A stretch of 64,000 bases of DNA from Acinetobacter sp. ANC 7912 (GCF_039862785.1 NZ_CP156795.1:372001-436000); one strand, 5' to 3'. Positions 9,182 through 19,532 are shown, counted from the first letter of the stretch. Notes: generated by a model from the letters alone, not told the origin. Made by a program: numbers and translations.

Positions 9182-9276
9182 CAATACTTTTATATGTTTG
9201 TTTGAATTGATTTAAATTTTAGATTTTTTCAAGCGTGTATTCATTATACGTGAATTGGGGGAAACAAAAATGTGTA

Positions 9277-9290
9277 TGACAATATTGTCA
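9277..9290. promoter_or_regulatory. 14-bp perfect palindrome in the manC-gmd gap
   Basis: TGACAATATTGTCA is a perfect inverted repeat in the 209-bp gap between manC and gmd. It could be a dimer-binding operator or a chance palindrome in AT-rich DNA. No clear terminator or sigma-70 promoter was recognised in the rest of the gap. Confidence 0.3.
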
Positions 9291-9381
9291 AATAGCTCTA
9301 TTAGCAACTTGTTTTAGACTTATTGGATGTTTGATTAATTTAATGAAGGGGTTATTCCCTCGTAGTAGTAATGTTTAATAG

Positions 9382-10425
<1,044 letters not shown>

Positions 10426-10444
10426 GCTAATTTTGGAGTTTATT

Positions 10445-11341
10445 TTGCCCACTGCACTTATTACAGGAATTAATGGGTTTACTGGTTATTACTTGGCAGA
10501 AGAGCTTCGCATGGCTGGTTATAGTATTATTGGCCTAAGTTCAACAAAGCCGGTACAAAGTAAGTCAAGTATAAACTATGAATGTAATGTGCTTGATCGT
10601 GAAAAGCTAGTAGATATTATCACTCAAGTAAAGCCAGATATAGTGGTGCATTTGGCTGCTATTGCTTTTGTTGCTCATAATGATGTGGATGCTATCTATC
10701 GTACGAATATTGTAGGGACTCGCAATTTATTAGAAGCAATACTTAAAAGTCATCATATTCCTCGTTCTATATTACTTGCAAGTAGTGCAAATATTTACGG
10801 TAATGCTTCGGTTGAACTTGTTGATGAAAATGTTTTGGCAGCACCAGCTAATGATTATGCTGTCAGTAAACTAGGTATGGAATATATGGCTCGGTTATGG
10901 GGGGATAAGTTGCCAATAACAGTAGTTCGCCCTTTTAATTATACAGGCGTAGGCCAATCAGTAAATTTTTTAATACCTAAAATTGTTGATCATTTCAAGC
11001 AGCGTGTTCCTCTATTAGAACTTGGTAATTTGAATATAGTGAGAGACTTTTCTGATGTACGTTCAGTTGTAAAGTGTTATCGGTTACTGCTTGAATCTAA
11101 AACTCAAGGAGAGGTATTTAATGTATGTTCTGGACAAGGTTACTCGCTGCTTGAAGTATTACAAATGATGAGAGAAATATCAGGTTATAGTCCAGAAATT
11201 AAAGTAAATCCTGCTTTTGTACGGGAGAATGAGGTTCATCGGTTGATCGGAACTAGTGCAAAACTAGATAGCGTGATTGGTAAAGTACCGGCTATTCCTC
11301 TAAAAAATACATTGCAATGGATGTTTAATTATAGCTTTTAG
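10445..11341 (+). CDS. rmd: GDP-4-dehydro-6-deoxy-D-mannose reductase (Rmd-like)
   Basis: The product is a 298-residue NAD(P)-dependent SDR enzyme. The frame is open from 10382, but that start overlaps gmd; I chose the TTG at 10445 because GGAG at 10435-10438 is six bases before it and the protein then begins LPTALITGINGFTGYYLAEEL, the expected Rossmann start. ASSANIYG and NDYAVSKLGMEY supply the Ser and the YxxxK pair. Its place directly after gmd, and the EVHRLIG sequence near the C-terminus, favour Rmd, which makes GDP-D-rhamnose, over a fucose synthase (Fcl/WcaG), which looks different and usually carries an epimerase Cys/His pair. Specificity is inference. Confidence 0.75.
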   Translation: MPTALITGINGFTGYYLAEELRMAGYSIIGLSSTKPVQSKSSINYECNVLDREKLVDIITQVKPDIVVHLAAIAFVAHNDVDAIYRTNIVGTRNLLEAILKSHHIPRSILLASSANIYGNASVELVDENVLAAPANDYAVSKLGMEYMARLWGDKLPITVVRPFNYTGVGQSVNFLIPKIVDHFKQRVPLLELGNLNIVRDFSDVRSVVKCYRLLLESKTQGEVFNVCSGQGYSLLEVLQMMREISGYSPEIKVNPAFVRENEVHRLIGTSAKLDSVIGKVPAIPLKNTLQWMFNYSF

Positions 11342-11388
11342 ATCAGATGATTATATAGCTTTCATGTTTAAAAAATGGCTTCTTTGAT

Positions 11389-12825
11389 ATGCGGATAGTG
11401 ATTGATTTACAAGGTGCTCAGAGTGCGAGTCGCTATCGCGGTATTGGTCGCTATTCAATAGAAATAGTGAAAGAAATGGTACGTCAACGAGGTGAGCACG
11501 AAATCTTAATCGTTTTAAATGGTTTATTTTCTGAAAGCATTATTCCAATTCAAGATACATTTAAAGATTTATTACCAATTGAAAATATTTTAATTTGGTA
11601 TGCTCCTGGACCAGTATTTGGTTCAAAATCGAGCAATAGGAAACGTCGGTATAATGCAGAATTAATTCGAGAACAATTCTTGGTTAACTTGAAACCAGAT
11701 ATAGTGTATATCAGTAGCCTTATTGAAGGTTTTGTGGATAATGCTGTTCATAGTATTGGACTTTCTCCTAGTCGTTTATTAACAGCTGTGACTTCATATG
11801 ACTTGATACCTTTAGTATATAAAAATATCTATCTTACACCAAATCCAGAATTTGAATTATTCTATCTAGAGAAGTTGGAGTACTTACGTCAGGCTGATCT
11901 TTTACTTACTATTTCTAGCTTCTCACGCTTTGAGGCCATTGAGTATTTAGGTGTAACCCTTGATAAGATTATTAATATTTCAGCAGCAGCAGATTCAAAA
12001 TTTAAACAACTAAATATCGAACATGATATTAAAAAAAATATACTCCAGAAATTTGGTCTACAAAAGCCTTTTATCATGTATTCAGGCGCATCTGATCCAC
12101 GTAAAAATCTTTTAGGTCTTATTAAAGCTTTTGCAAATTTACCAGCGGAGATAAAGAATAATACGCAACTTGCAATTATTGGAAAATTACCAAAAATAGA
12201 TCGTCTAATCTTAGAAGTTTGTATTAAATCGTGTGATTTAGACCCTAGTCATGTGATCATAACAGGTAGTGTTTCCGATGAAGAGATGATTTTATTTTAT
12301 AATTTATGTGAACTATTTGTGTTCCCGTCTTGGCATGAAGGGTTTGGGTTACCAGTATTGGAAGCAATGTCTTGTGGAGCTCCAGTGGTCTGTTCGAATA
12401 CATCAAGTTTGCCAGAGGTCGTAGGCCGAGAAGATGCATTATTTGATCCATTTGATGAGCATGAGATTGCTTCAAAAATAGAAGAAGTATTGACTAATCC
12501 AAATTTTCGTGCAGAGCTTATAAGACATGGATTAGCCCGTTCTAAAAGTTTTTCATGGGAAAGATCAGCAAAAAAAGCTTTGATTGCTTTAGAAAATTGT
12601 GTTGCTCAGTATCAAGTATCTGAGCAAAAGGTGTTCGAGCCCGAAGAGTGGTGGAAAATTGCATATTATAATCAAAAAAAAATATTAAATAAATTAACTT
12701 TAAGACATATTAAGTTAAGGCTAATGGCAGGTTTGGGTATGGGGCGAGGGTTAAAATTGGTACTAAAGCTAAGGCTAATATTAATACTAATCTATGAAAG
12801 TGTAGTTAGGCGATATAGATCTTAA
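11389..12825 (+). CDS. GT4 family glycosyltransferase (mannosyl/rhamnosyltransferase-like)
   Basis: This 478-residue GT-B glycosyltransferase starts MRIVIDLQGAQSASRYRGIGRYS, a start I associate with WbpX/WbdA-type mannosyl- and D-rhamnosyltransferases. The C-terminal GT4 donor-binding domain shows SGASDPRKNLLGLIKAF (about residue 230) and the EX7E motif in WHEGFGLPVLEAMSCG (about 315). A basic, hydrophobic C-terminal tail (about residues 435-478) may associate with the membrane. It lies 47 bp after the reductase gene and probably uses its GDP-sugar. The exact linkage cannot be told from sequence. Confidence 0.85.
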   Translation: MRIVIDLQGAQSASRYRGIGRYSIEIVKEMVRQRGEHEILIVLNGLFSESIIPIQDTFKDLLPIENILIWYAPGPVFGSKSSNRKRRYNAELIREQFLVNLKPDIVYISSLIEGFVDNAVHSIGLSPSRLLTAVTSYDLIPLVYKNIYLTPNPEFELFYLEKLEYLRQADLLLTISSFSRFEAIEYLGVTLDKIINISAAADSKFKQLNIEHDIKKNILQKFGLQKPFIMYSGASDPRKNLLGLIKAFANLPAEIKNNTQLAIIGKLPKIDRLILEVCIKSCDLDPSHVIITGSVSDEEMILFYNLCELFVFPSWHEGFGLPVLEAMSCGAPVVCSNTSSLPEVVGREDALFDPFDEHEIASKIEEVLTNPNFRAELIRHGLARSKSFSWERSAKKALIALENCVAQYQVSEQKVFEPEEWWKIAYYNQKKILNKLTLRHIKLRLMAGLGMGRGLKLVLKLRLILILIYESVVRRYRS

Positions 12826-12907
12826 TAGATAGTCATATAAGAAGTAAATATTATTTATTTCTTTTACTAAGTTGCTTGAAAATAAATAATGATAGATTGA
12901 TGATGTT

Positions 12908-13993
12908 ATGAAAATAGGGTTTGATGCAAGAGATTTAGCTAGAAAGCGTACAGGAATTGGAAATTATATATGGAATTTATTAGATGAAATGGTGAATCTG
13001 AGCCCAGATATAGAGTTTATTGCTTATTGTCCAGAGGGATGCTCACTATCTTTCCCTGAAAATCTCCAACATTTTTGTATTAGATCAAATCGATCATATC
13101 CATTAATGTCAGGTTATTTCTGGCTAAAATGGAGATCTGCATCACTTATAAAAAAAGATAATCTAGATGTTTTTTGGGCTACAAGAACGCTTTATCCATC
13201 ATATCTTATTGGTAACATTCCTGTCGTAGCAACAGTTTATGACTTAAATCATTTAATATGTCCTGAGACGATGCCATTTATTAATATGCTTGCGCATCGA
13301 TTGTATTTTAGACAAGATATTGTCAATGCAACAAAAGTGGTGGCTATTTCTTCAGGAACAGCGGAGAGAGTAAAAGATCTACTAAATAGACAGGTAGATT
13401 CTATTGTTGTTCCTGGAACAGGTAAAGAATTTTCTCCAAGAAATTCTATAGAAATATTAGCAGTACGTCAGAAATATAACTTATTTAATCCTTATATTTT
13501 ATTTATTGGAACCTTAGAACCTCGTAAGAACCTTATAACATTGTTGAATGCATTTAAAATTATACGTAATAAGGGATTCTCTAACTTAAATTTAGTTCTA
13601 GTAGGACAAATGGGGTGGAAAAACAAAAAATTAAAATATCAAATTGATCAAAATATTGATGGAATTTTGGAGTTGGGTTATATCCCTAACGAAGATCTAG
13701 CAGCACTTTATTCTGGATCAGAAGTATTTGTTCTGCCTTCATTGTATGAAGGGTATGGAATGCCTGCAGCAGAGGCGAGGGCCTGTGGTACAAGAGTTGT
13801 TGCTTCTGATATACCTGAACTTCGAGAAGCAGGGGGTGATGAGAGCATTTATATTAACCCTTTATCGGTAGATAGCTTAGCAGATGGCATTCTTAATGCA
13901 CTATCTTCAGAAAAACCGATGTCTAAAGTTGGAATGTCATGGAAAATTGGTGCCGAGAGTATGCTAAGGATATTCAATGATATCGATATTTAA
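12908..13993 (+). CDS. GT4 family glycosyltransferase
   Basis: This 361-residue GT-B enzyme starts MKIGFDARDLARKRTGIGNYIWNL, similar to WbpY-type mannosyl/rhamnosyltransferases. The donor half contains FIGTLEPRKNLITLLNAF (about residue 200) and SLYEGYGMPAAEARACG, the EX7E motif, near residue 280. It is the last forward gene of the cluster. Its stop codon TAA (13991-13993) is directly followed by the complementary-strand stop of the next gene, so the two convergent genes have no spacer or terminator between them. Confidence 0.85.
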   Translation: MKIGFDARDLARKRTGIGNYIWNLLDEMVNLSPDIEFIAYCPEGCSLSFPENLQHFCIRSNRSYPLMSGYFWLKWRSASLIKKDNLDVFWATRTLYPSYLIGNIPVVATVYDLNHLICPETMPFINMLAHRLYFRQDIVNATKVVAISSGTAERVKDLLNRQVDSIVVPGTGKEFSPRNSIEILAVRQKYNLFNPYILFIGTLEPRKNLITLLNAFKIIRNKGFSNLNLVLVGQMGWKNKKLKYQIDQNIDGILELGYIPNEDLAALYSGSEVFVLPSLYEGYGMPAAEARACGTRVVASDIPELREAGGDESIYINPLSVDSLADGILNALSSEKPMSKVGMSWKIGAESMLRIFNDIDI

Positions 13994-15022
13994 TTATTTT
14001 TCCATGTTAACTAATTTAGTATAGTGATCAATGTATTGATTCACCATTTCCTCAATACTAAATTTCGTGGTTGCAATATTTCGAGCCTTTTTACCTACTT
14101 CTCTACATAGTTCTGGATTTTCTTTTAAGCTTCTAATAGTTTGGACAAAATCGCTAATATTGTCTTTTTCACATAAAAAGCCTGTTTCACAGTGTGTAAC
14201 TAATTCTGTTAATGCAGAACTATTTGCTATTACTACTGGTAAACCGCTTGCCATTGCTTCCGCGACTACTAATCCAAAACCTTCAAGTCTTGAAGGAAAA
14301 ATTAAAGCATTCATAGATCTATATGTATTAGCTAAATCTTGTGTTGTTTTCTGAGGGGGTAACTGAATCATATTTTTTGGTAATGGTTCATATTGTTCAG
14401 CATTTGATGTGTAGAAAAGCTGAAAATCCTCACCAAGCTTCTGCATTATTTCTGGTAATAAATCGAAGCCCTTACGAATTGAATTAGTTCCAACAAACAA
14501 CAGTTTAAAAGGTTTATTTTTATCAAATGGTCTTAATAATTCGTTTGGATGAAAAGTTTTGCTATCTATACCAATATAGATAACATGAGCATAATCATTA
14601 CCGAAAATATCTTTAATACATTGAGCTGTATATTGACTATCAGTTGTAACTAAATCAGCAGTTTTCAAACAATGTTTTTCAATTTTAGTAATCCAAAATT
14701 TATGATATATCTTTTGTGTAACAGTCTTATATGGAAGAAAAAATTTATCTTGGACACAGTGATGTAAGGTCGCAACTAGTGAAATATTCTTAGGATAAAA
14801 TCTTGGATGTAACCAGGTATTTATATGTGCAATATTTGCCCAGTCCGGTTGTGGAGGGACGGGGACTAGCCAAGGTAAATATTCTGCATGGTGAGGTAGC
14901 CAAGTAATTTCAGCTCTTAATCCTCTTTGATTTAAAGCAGAAACTAATTGCTCTGTAAATTTATCGGTACCAGTATTAGTTTTAATTGCTGGAAACCATA
15001 TTGCAGGCTTAATTTTTTTCAT
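13994..15022 (-). CDS. GT4 family glycosyltransferase
   Basis: This 342-residue glycosyltransferase on the reverse strand starts MKKIKPAIWFPAIKTNTGTDKFTEQL and carries FVGTNSIRKGFDLLPEIM (about residue 175) and the GT4 EX7E motif in RLEGFGLVVAEAMASG (about 245). Its start overlaps the stop of the upstream reverse gene by four bases (ATGA at 15019-15022), which points to translational coupling. The acceptor and donor are unknown; the neighbours suggest assembly of a lipid-linked glycan on the cytoplasmic face of the membrane. Confidence 0.85.
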   Translation of the reverse strand: MKKIKPAIWFPAIKTNTGTDKFTEQLVSALNQRGLRAEITWLPHHAEYLPWLVPVPPQPDWANIAHINTWLHPRFYPKNISLVATLHHCVQDKFFLPYKTVTQKIYHKFWITKIEKHCLKTADLVTTDSQYTAQCIKDIFGNDYAHVIYIGIDSKTFHPNELLRPFDKNKPFKLLFVGTNSIRKGFDLLPEIMQKLGEDFQLFYTSNAEQYEPLPKNMIQLPPQKTTQDLANTYRSMNALIFPSRLEGFGLVVAEAMASGLPVVIANSSALTELVTHCETGFLCEKDNISDFVQTIRSLKENPELCREVGKKARNIATTKFSIEEMVNQYIDHYTKLVNMEK

Positions 15023-16158
15023 AAAATTGCCATTACTTTTTCAATATTATTTTTAAAATTATACCAAGCAAATTTTTCAGCATATCGTGTACATTCTTGA
15101 TCTGATATTAAATTTTTATTTTTTAGGATTTTACTTACACTATTAGTCATATCTCGATAATCCTGACAAGGTATAAGATAGCCTGTTTTGTTGTGTTGTA
15201 CGGCATCAATCACTCCTCCTGTGGCAAATGCTATCGTGGGTATTCCATGTGCTGCTGCTTCTATAGCAACCATTCCAAAACCTTCAGGATCTTCGGGGAT
15301 ATGTTTAACAGGGAAAATATGTGCATCTGCTAAATAGTAAAACTGAGAAAGCTCTTCATCTTTAATAGCCCCAGTAAATACGACGTTTTTTTCTATATGA
15401 TTTTGTTTGGCAATTTCTAAGATTTGGTGTTGGGTTTGAAATTTGTTATTTAAAGCGTGAGTAGCGGTATCACCAATAATTACTAATCTTGTATTTGGCT
15501 CAGCATTTACAATAGATGGAAGACAATATTCAACAAATTCTAAAATACCTTTTCGCTCTGTCAAGCGACCAACCGACAATAAGACTTTTTTATCATGTAG
15601 ATCGAACTTACCTTTTAATTTATTTATAAGATTTGGATCTTTTGAAGGGGGGGGGAAATTAACACCAGGATGGATAATTTCAATTTTGCTTTCTTCAACT
15701 TTATTTTTAATTGCTAGATTTTTTGTAGGAGTACTGTTGGTAATAATTTGATTTGCCTGACGAATAAAAGGAAGCCATAATAGTTTATAGGCTCGACTAC
15801 CATTATTTATATCTAATCCATGTATATAAACGATACTTTTTTTTCTAAAAAGTTTTGCCCAAAACACTGTAATCGGAGCAGTTAAACCACTGCCAGCAAA
15901 GAGAACGTCTGGCTTATAGCGTAAACAAATCAAAAAAGTCTGAAAAAAAGCTAAAATCAAAAATACAGGTAAAGGATTTAGAGTTGCGCCAAAAAAATGA
16001 CATTTCTTCGGTGCGTGTTGTTTTGCTTCCGTATGGCTTAATAGAAGAATGTCATGTTTTTTACTCAATTCATCAGCAATGTGCCAATTAAGGCGCTCCA
16101 TGCCTCCAATTAAAGGCGGAAGATTTCGAGTAATAATTAAAATTTTTTTTTGGTTCAT
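15019..16158 (-). CDS. GT4 family glycosyltransferase
   Basis: The product is a 379-residue GT-B glycosyltransferase. The frame is open from 16197, but I chose the ATG at 16158, giving MNQKKILIITRNLPPLIGGMERL, because the family begins with this strand and GGMERL loop; neither start has a strong ribosome binding site. The donor domain has SVGRLTERKGILEFVEY and PEDPEGFGMVAIEAAAHG (EX7E). A hydrophobic stretch near residues 80-95 may dip into the membrane. It is transcribed away from pglL and coupled by ATGA overlap to the following glycosyltransferase. Confidence 0.83.
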   Translation of the reverse strand: MNQKKILIITRNLPPLIGGMERLNWHIADELSKKHDILLLSHTEAKQHAPKKCHFFGATLNPLPVFLILAFFQTFLICLRYKPDVLFAGSGLTAPITVFWAKLFRKKSIVYIHGLDINNGSRAYKLLWLPFIRQANQIITNSTPTKNLAIKNKVEESKIEIIHPGVNFPPPSKDPNLINKLKGKFDLHDKKVLLSVGRLTERKGILEFVEYCLPSIVNAEPNTRLVIIGDTATHALNNKFQTQHQILEIAKQNHIEKNVVFTGAIKDEELSQFYYLADAHIFPVKHIPEDPEGFGMVAIEAAAHGIPTIAFATGGVIDAVQHNKTGYLIPCQDYRDMTNSVSKILKNKNLISDQECTRYAEKFAWYNFKNNIEKVMAIL

Positions 16159-16284
16159 ATCAATAATAAATCTAAATTTGATCCCCGTTAATATCATACT
16201 GGATTCTTAGAATTTTAAACGCTTTTTTCACAGCCAACTATTTTTTGATTATCATGTGCAAAACCTTTTTTGCCTGATGTTCAC

Positions 16285-17919
16285 ATGAAATTCATGCTCG
16301 CCCTAATAGCAGCTATTCTCATCTCTCTAGCATGGCTGATGCCTGTACATTACCGCCCATGGGTGACTTATACTGGTGAGTTATATGCGTTTTTTGCTTT
16401 ATTAGTATTAGTAACGGTTTTCTTAAAAGAAAAAATTAAACTGCCTGCGATAGGCTTGCCTTTATTAGTGCTGGCTTGTGTCCCTTTGATCCAGTTGCTG
16501 GCAGGGCAGGTATTTTTCTTTAGTGTTGCCATGATGGGAGCACTCTATGTATTGAGTTTCTGGCTGGCGATTGTATTAGGTTATAACCTTTCAATAGGAC
16601 AGTTTGATCGGGAAGGAACCTTTACTAATCTCAGCTATGTATTTTTAGCTTCAGGGACAATCACGGGGCTAATTGCATTGTGTCAGTGGTCTAATCTGGA
16701 TGCTGTGTTGCCGGGCATGATGAATATTAGCGGTACCACACGCCCATTTGCGAACTTTGCCCAACCCAATAATATGGCAACTTTTCTGCTCATCGCATTG
16801 ATGAGTTGCCTATATTTATATGAAAAGAAAAAAATCCAGACCAAATGGCTAATCGCTTGCGCGGTGCCAATCGTGATGGGTGTGGCTTTAAGTCAATCTC
16901 GGACAGCATGGGTGGCTTCAACTGCGATTCTGTTTTATCTGGCATTTTATCAATACAAAGGCATTATTCGCCTGAAATGGTATTACAGTACAGCTTGGCT
17001 ATTGTTTTTTATCTTTTGTATTTTGCTTTTTCCTTTATTAAGTCCATTTATTGCACAACTAACAGGCATGGAAATCTATAGCCGTGAACTGGTATCCCGT
17101 GCCACTGGGGATATGTCACGTATGGCGATCTGGAAACAGATGCTGCATGCGATTACCGCAGAACCATGGTGGGGATATGGCTGGTATCAGACCAGTGTGG
17201 CGTTTGTTTCTATTACAGATACGGTGCAAGGGCCAGTCTGGATCCGTAGTGCCCATAACTTCATTATCGATTTCCTGCTTTGGAATGGTGCCGTGATTGG
17301 TGTACCTTTTCTGGCTTATTTCGGCTATCTGGGCTACCAGCTGCAACGCTGGGTGAAAACACCAGAATCCGTGATTGGCATGTTGATGATCGGCGCATTT
17401 GTGACGCATATGATGTTTGAGTTTCCGCAGCACTATGCTTATTTCTTGTTACCAGTCGGTTTTATTATGGGCACAGTGCTGGCCCAGCGAACAGATATAT
17501 ACAAAACTTTTACCATGCCAACCTGGTTCATAAAAGTTATTTTTGCGGTTGGGGTTGTTCTGTTGGCGGTTATTTACCGTGATTACGATACCGTAGTACC
17601 AAAACTGGGACAGAGCATCCGTTATGAACATGAACCAGAAAAAATTACCAATCAGAAACCGATTTATTTGTTGACTGAATTTAATCACCGGATTAACTGG
17701 ATTCGTTTAAACCCTTATTCCAAAGCGAGTAAAGAACAGATTCATCAGTATGAAAAGCTGGTGGCGAGCTATCCGACCAAGTACAACTTCATCAAGTACA
17801 TTCGTTTGCTGGCTTTTAACGGCTATATAGAAGAAGCACATCATCAGCTGTGGCGTTTGAATACCATTCAGAAGACTGAATTAAGTTATGCAGATGTCAT
17901 GAAAGATAGGCCAAAATAA
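16285..17919 (+). CDS. pglL: PglL-type O-oligosaccharyltransferase (Wzy_C/O-antigen ligase family)
   Basis: This membrane protein of 544 residues has about twelve predicted transmembrane stretches and a C-terminal soluble tail, and belongs to the O-antigen ligase/PglL superfamily. I chose the ATG at 16285; a TTG at 16270 is also in frame. Visible marks are RPFANFAQPNNMATFL, characteristic of PglL proteins, SQSRTAWVAS, and RSAHNFIIDFLLWNG in the large periplasmic loop, where the Wzy_C His is essential in studied enzymes. PglL transfers lipid-linked glycans to Ser/Thr of periplasmic and outer-membrane proteins. Position beside bfr-bfd fits the general PglL, rather than the pilin-specific TfpO, of Acinetobacter. 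Substrate glycan is inferred. Confidence 0.85.
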   Translation: MKFMLALIAAILISLAWLMPVHYRPWVTYTGELYAFFALLVLVTVFLKEKIKLPAIGLPLLVLACVPLIQLLAGQVFFFSVAMMGALYVLSFWLAIVLGYNLSIGQFDREGTFTNLSYVFLASGTITGLIALCQWSNLDAVLPGMMNISGTTRPFANFAQPNNMATFLLIALMSCLYLYEKKKIQTKWLIACAVPIVMGVALSQSRTAWVASTAILFYLAFYQYKGIIRLKWYYSTAWLLFFIFCILLFPLLSPFIAQLTGMEIYSRELVSRATGDMSRMAIWKQMLHAITAEPWWGYGWYQTSVAFVSITDTVQGPVWIRSAHNFIIDFLLWNGAVIGVPFLAYFGYLGYQLQRWVKTPESVIGMLMIGAFVTHMMFEFPQHYAYFLLPVGFIMGTVLAQRTDIYKTFTMPTWFIKVIFAVGVVLLAVIYRDYDTVVPKLGQSIRYEHEPEKITNQKPIYLLTEFNHRINWIRLNPYSKASKEQIHQYEKLVASYPTKYNFIKYIRLLAFNGYIEEAHHQLWRLNTIQKTELSYADVMKDRPK

Positions 17920-17944
17920 TTTTCGTACCATTCATTAACCCAAT

Positions 17945-17973
17945 AAAAAAGCCATCATCATGATGGCTTTTTT
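17945..17973. terminator. Bidirectional terminator between pglL and bfr
   Basis: The stem GCCATCA/TGATGGC with a three-base loop is preceded by six A and followed by six T, so it can end transcription of both converging genes. Confidence 0.88.
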
Positions 17974-17986
17974 ATGTGTATCTGAA

Positions 17987-18451
17987 TTAAAGCTGGCTTT
18001 GAATATAATTTTCGATACCAACAGTTTCAATCAGGTCAAGCTGAGTTGTGGTCCAGTCCAGATATTCTTCTTCTTTTTCCAGAATTTCTTGAACCAGATC
18101 GCGAGTCACATAATCCATCTGCTGTTCAGCCAGTGCGACGGCTTGCTGGATCACTTCAATGTTTTCTTTGACCTTGCGCACGTCACATTGCAGTACTTCC
18201 TGGGTATGCTGACCAATATACAGTTTGCCGAGGTGCTGCAGGTTTGGCAGACCTTCTAGAAACAGAATACGTTCAATCACTTTGTCCGCATGTTTCATCT
18301 GGCGGATCGATTCTTTATATTCTGCAGAACCAAGTTGCTCAATACTCCAGTCATTAAACATGCGTGAATGCAGGAAATACTGGTTAATCGCTGTAAGGTG
18401 GTGATACAACACCTGGTTTAGCTGATTAATTACATCACGATTGCCTTTCAT
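17987..18451 (-). CDS. bfr: Bacterioferritin, haem-type subunit lacking ferroxidase ligands
   Basis: This is a 154-residue bacterioferritin. I chose the ATG at 18451 (GGAG seven bases upstream; MKGNRDVIN as in the family) rather than an upstream opening at 18481. The haem-binding Met52 is present (QMKHAD). Of the dinuclear iron ligands known in E. coli Bfr (Glu18, Glu51, His54, Glu94, Glu127, His130), this protein has His18, Gln51, His54, Val94, Glu127 and Tyr130, so the ferroxidase centre is lost. This matches the haem-binding partner of two-subunit bacterioferritins such as those described in Pseudomonas and Neisseria. The active partner should be elsewhere in the genome. bfd follows the same strand upstream. 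Confidence 0.9.
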   Translation of the reverse strand: MKGNRDVINQLNQVLYHHLTAINQYFLHSRMFNDWSIEQLGSAEYKESIRQMKHADKVIERILFLEGLPNLQHLGKLYIGQHTQEVLQCDVRKVKENIEVIQQAVALAEQQMDYVTRDLVQEILEKEEEYLDWTTTQLDLIETVGIENYIQSQL

Positions 18452-18601
18452 CGTATCACTCCATATAGCCTGTGAACCCATTGATCACGATGGGCTTTGA
18501 ATGAACTTATCTTAAATCAATCAAGTGGATCATGGCGAGTAATTTATTGAACTGCAAATGAAAATCGCACTCAAAAAGGTTCAGGTGAAATGGCAAGCAA
18601 T

Positions 18602-18625
18602 AAAAACCCGCCAGAGTCAGGCGGG
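18602..18625 (-). terminator. Rho-independent terminator after bfd
   Basis: On the reverse strand the stem CCCGCC/GGCGGG with a seven-base loop is followed by five T. It lies between bfd and bfr, so the two genes are probably separate transcripts. Confidence 0.8.
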
Positions 18626-18690
18626 GGAGGAAGAATGATCGAAGATCATTGGTTTATCATTATGGTTATAGGAAATAAATTTGGAATAGC

Positions 18691-18885
18691 TTATGCTGCT
18701 ACTGCCAGACGCGCGGCAATTTGTGCTACTTCATCACTAATGATCATACGTGCTTCTGGTGCACAGCGGCCACAACAGGTACCCAAATCCAGCAATTCAC
18801 GGATTTCGCGGTAGCTTTCCGCACCATTTGCAACTGCTTCTTTAATATCTTGATCGGTAATGCCACGGCACAAACAAACGTACAT
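18691..18885 (-). CDS. bfd: Bacterioferritin-associated ferredoxin
   Basis: This 64-residue [2Fe-2S] ferredoxin starts MYVCLCRGITDQDI (ATG at 18885; a longer opening adds five residues). The four cysteines occur as CLC near the N-terminus and CCGRC near residue 40, the BFD fold. Bfd donates electrons to bacterioferritin to release stored iron as Fe(II) under iron limitation. A Fur-type box lies 43 bp upstream, which fits induction by iron starvation. Confidence 0.92.
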   Translation of the reverse strand: MYVCLCRGITDQDIKEAVANGAESYREIRELLDLGTCCGRCAPEARMIISDEVAQIAARLAVAA

Positions 18886-18927
18886 CTGATCCAACCACAA
18901 TAATGAAATAAGATAAGTAGTATTATT

Positions 18928-18940
18928 GATAATTATTATC
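18928..18940. promoter_or_regulatory. Fur-box-like operator upstream of bfd
   Basis: GATAATTATTATC is close to the core of the Fur consensus (repeats of GATAAT with dyad symmetry) and lies between the bfd start and its upstream gene. Iron-loaded Fur is expected to repress bfd. Confidence 0.7.
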
Positions 18941-18994
18941 GTTTGTCAATAAAAATCATTTGAAAATGCGTTTAATCTGATGGTTGATTTAGAT

Positions 18995-19060
18995 AAAAAA
19001 ATACCACCTGAGCGGAAATTCGAGTAATACTCGGGCTTTCGCGCAAGGGTGGTATCTTTT
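18995..19060 (-). terminator. Probable terminator after ridA
   Basis: ATACCACC (19001-19008) and GGTGGTAT (19048-19055) form a perfect 8-bp stem enclosing a smaller CGAG/CTCG hairpin, and on the reverse strand the stem is followed by a run of T. The long loop makes it less typical. Confidence 0.55.
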
Positions 19061-19073
19061 AATGGATTATAAG

Positions 19074-19457
19074 TTATTGATTAATAACTACGACGCCATC
19101 CATTTCGACCAAAGCGCCCTTAGGCAGGCTGGCAACGCCCAATGCAGCACGTGCAGGGTAGGGTTGAGCAAAGTATTCACCCATGATCTGGTTTACTAAC
19201 TGGAAATGAGAAAGGTCAGTCAAGTAGATGTTCAGTTTGGCAATATCGGCCAGCGTACCACCCGCAGCTTCACAAACAGCTTTCAGGTTATCAAATACAC
19301 GACGAATCTGAGCTTCGATGCCTTCTACCAGTTCCATGCTGTATGGATCCAAGCCAATCTGACCTGAAAGATACAAGGTATTTCCAACAAGAATCGCTTG
19401 CGAATAGGTACCAATCGCAGCAGGGGCATTTTCAGTATGGATCACTTGGCGGGACAT
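19074..19457 (-). CDS. ridA: RidA family enamine/imine deaminase
   Basis: This 127-residue RidA/YjgF/UK114 protein hydrolyses reactive enamine/imine intermediates released by PLP enzymes such as threonine dehydratase. The ATG at 19457 is preceded by AGGAG six bases upstream. Family marks are [29 protein letters not shown] with the substrate-binding Arg, and VEMDGVVV at the end. It directly follows spoT on the same strand. Confidence 0.92.
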   Translation of the reverse strand: MSRQVIHTENAPAAIGTYSQAILVGNTLYLSGQIGLDPYSMELVEGIEAQIRRVFDNLKAVCEAAGGTLADIAKLNIYLTDLSHFQLVNQIMGEYFAQPYPARAALGVASLPKGALVEMDGVVVINQ

Positions 19458-19532
19458 CAATTACTCCTTATATCATCAACATACATCATATTCGAACAAT
19501 TGCATGGGCAAAAGCATTATCGTTTTAAATGA

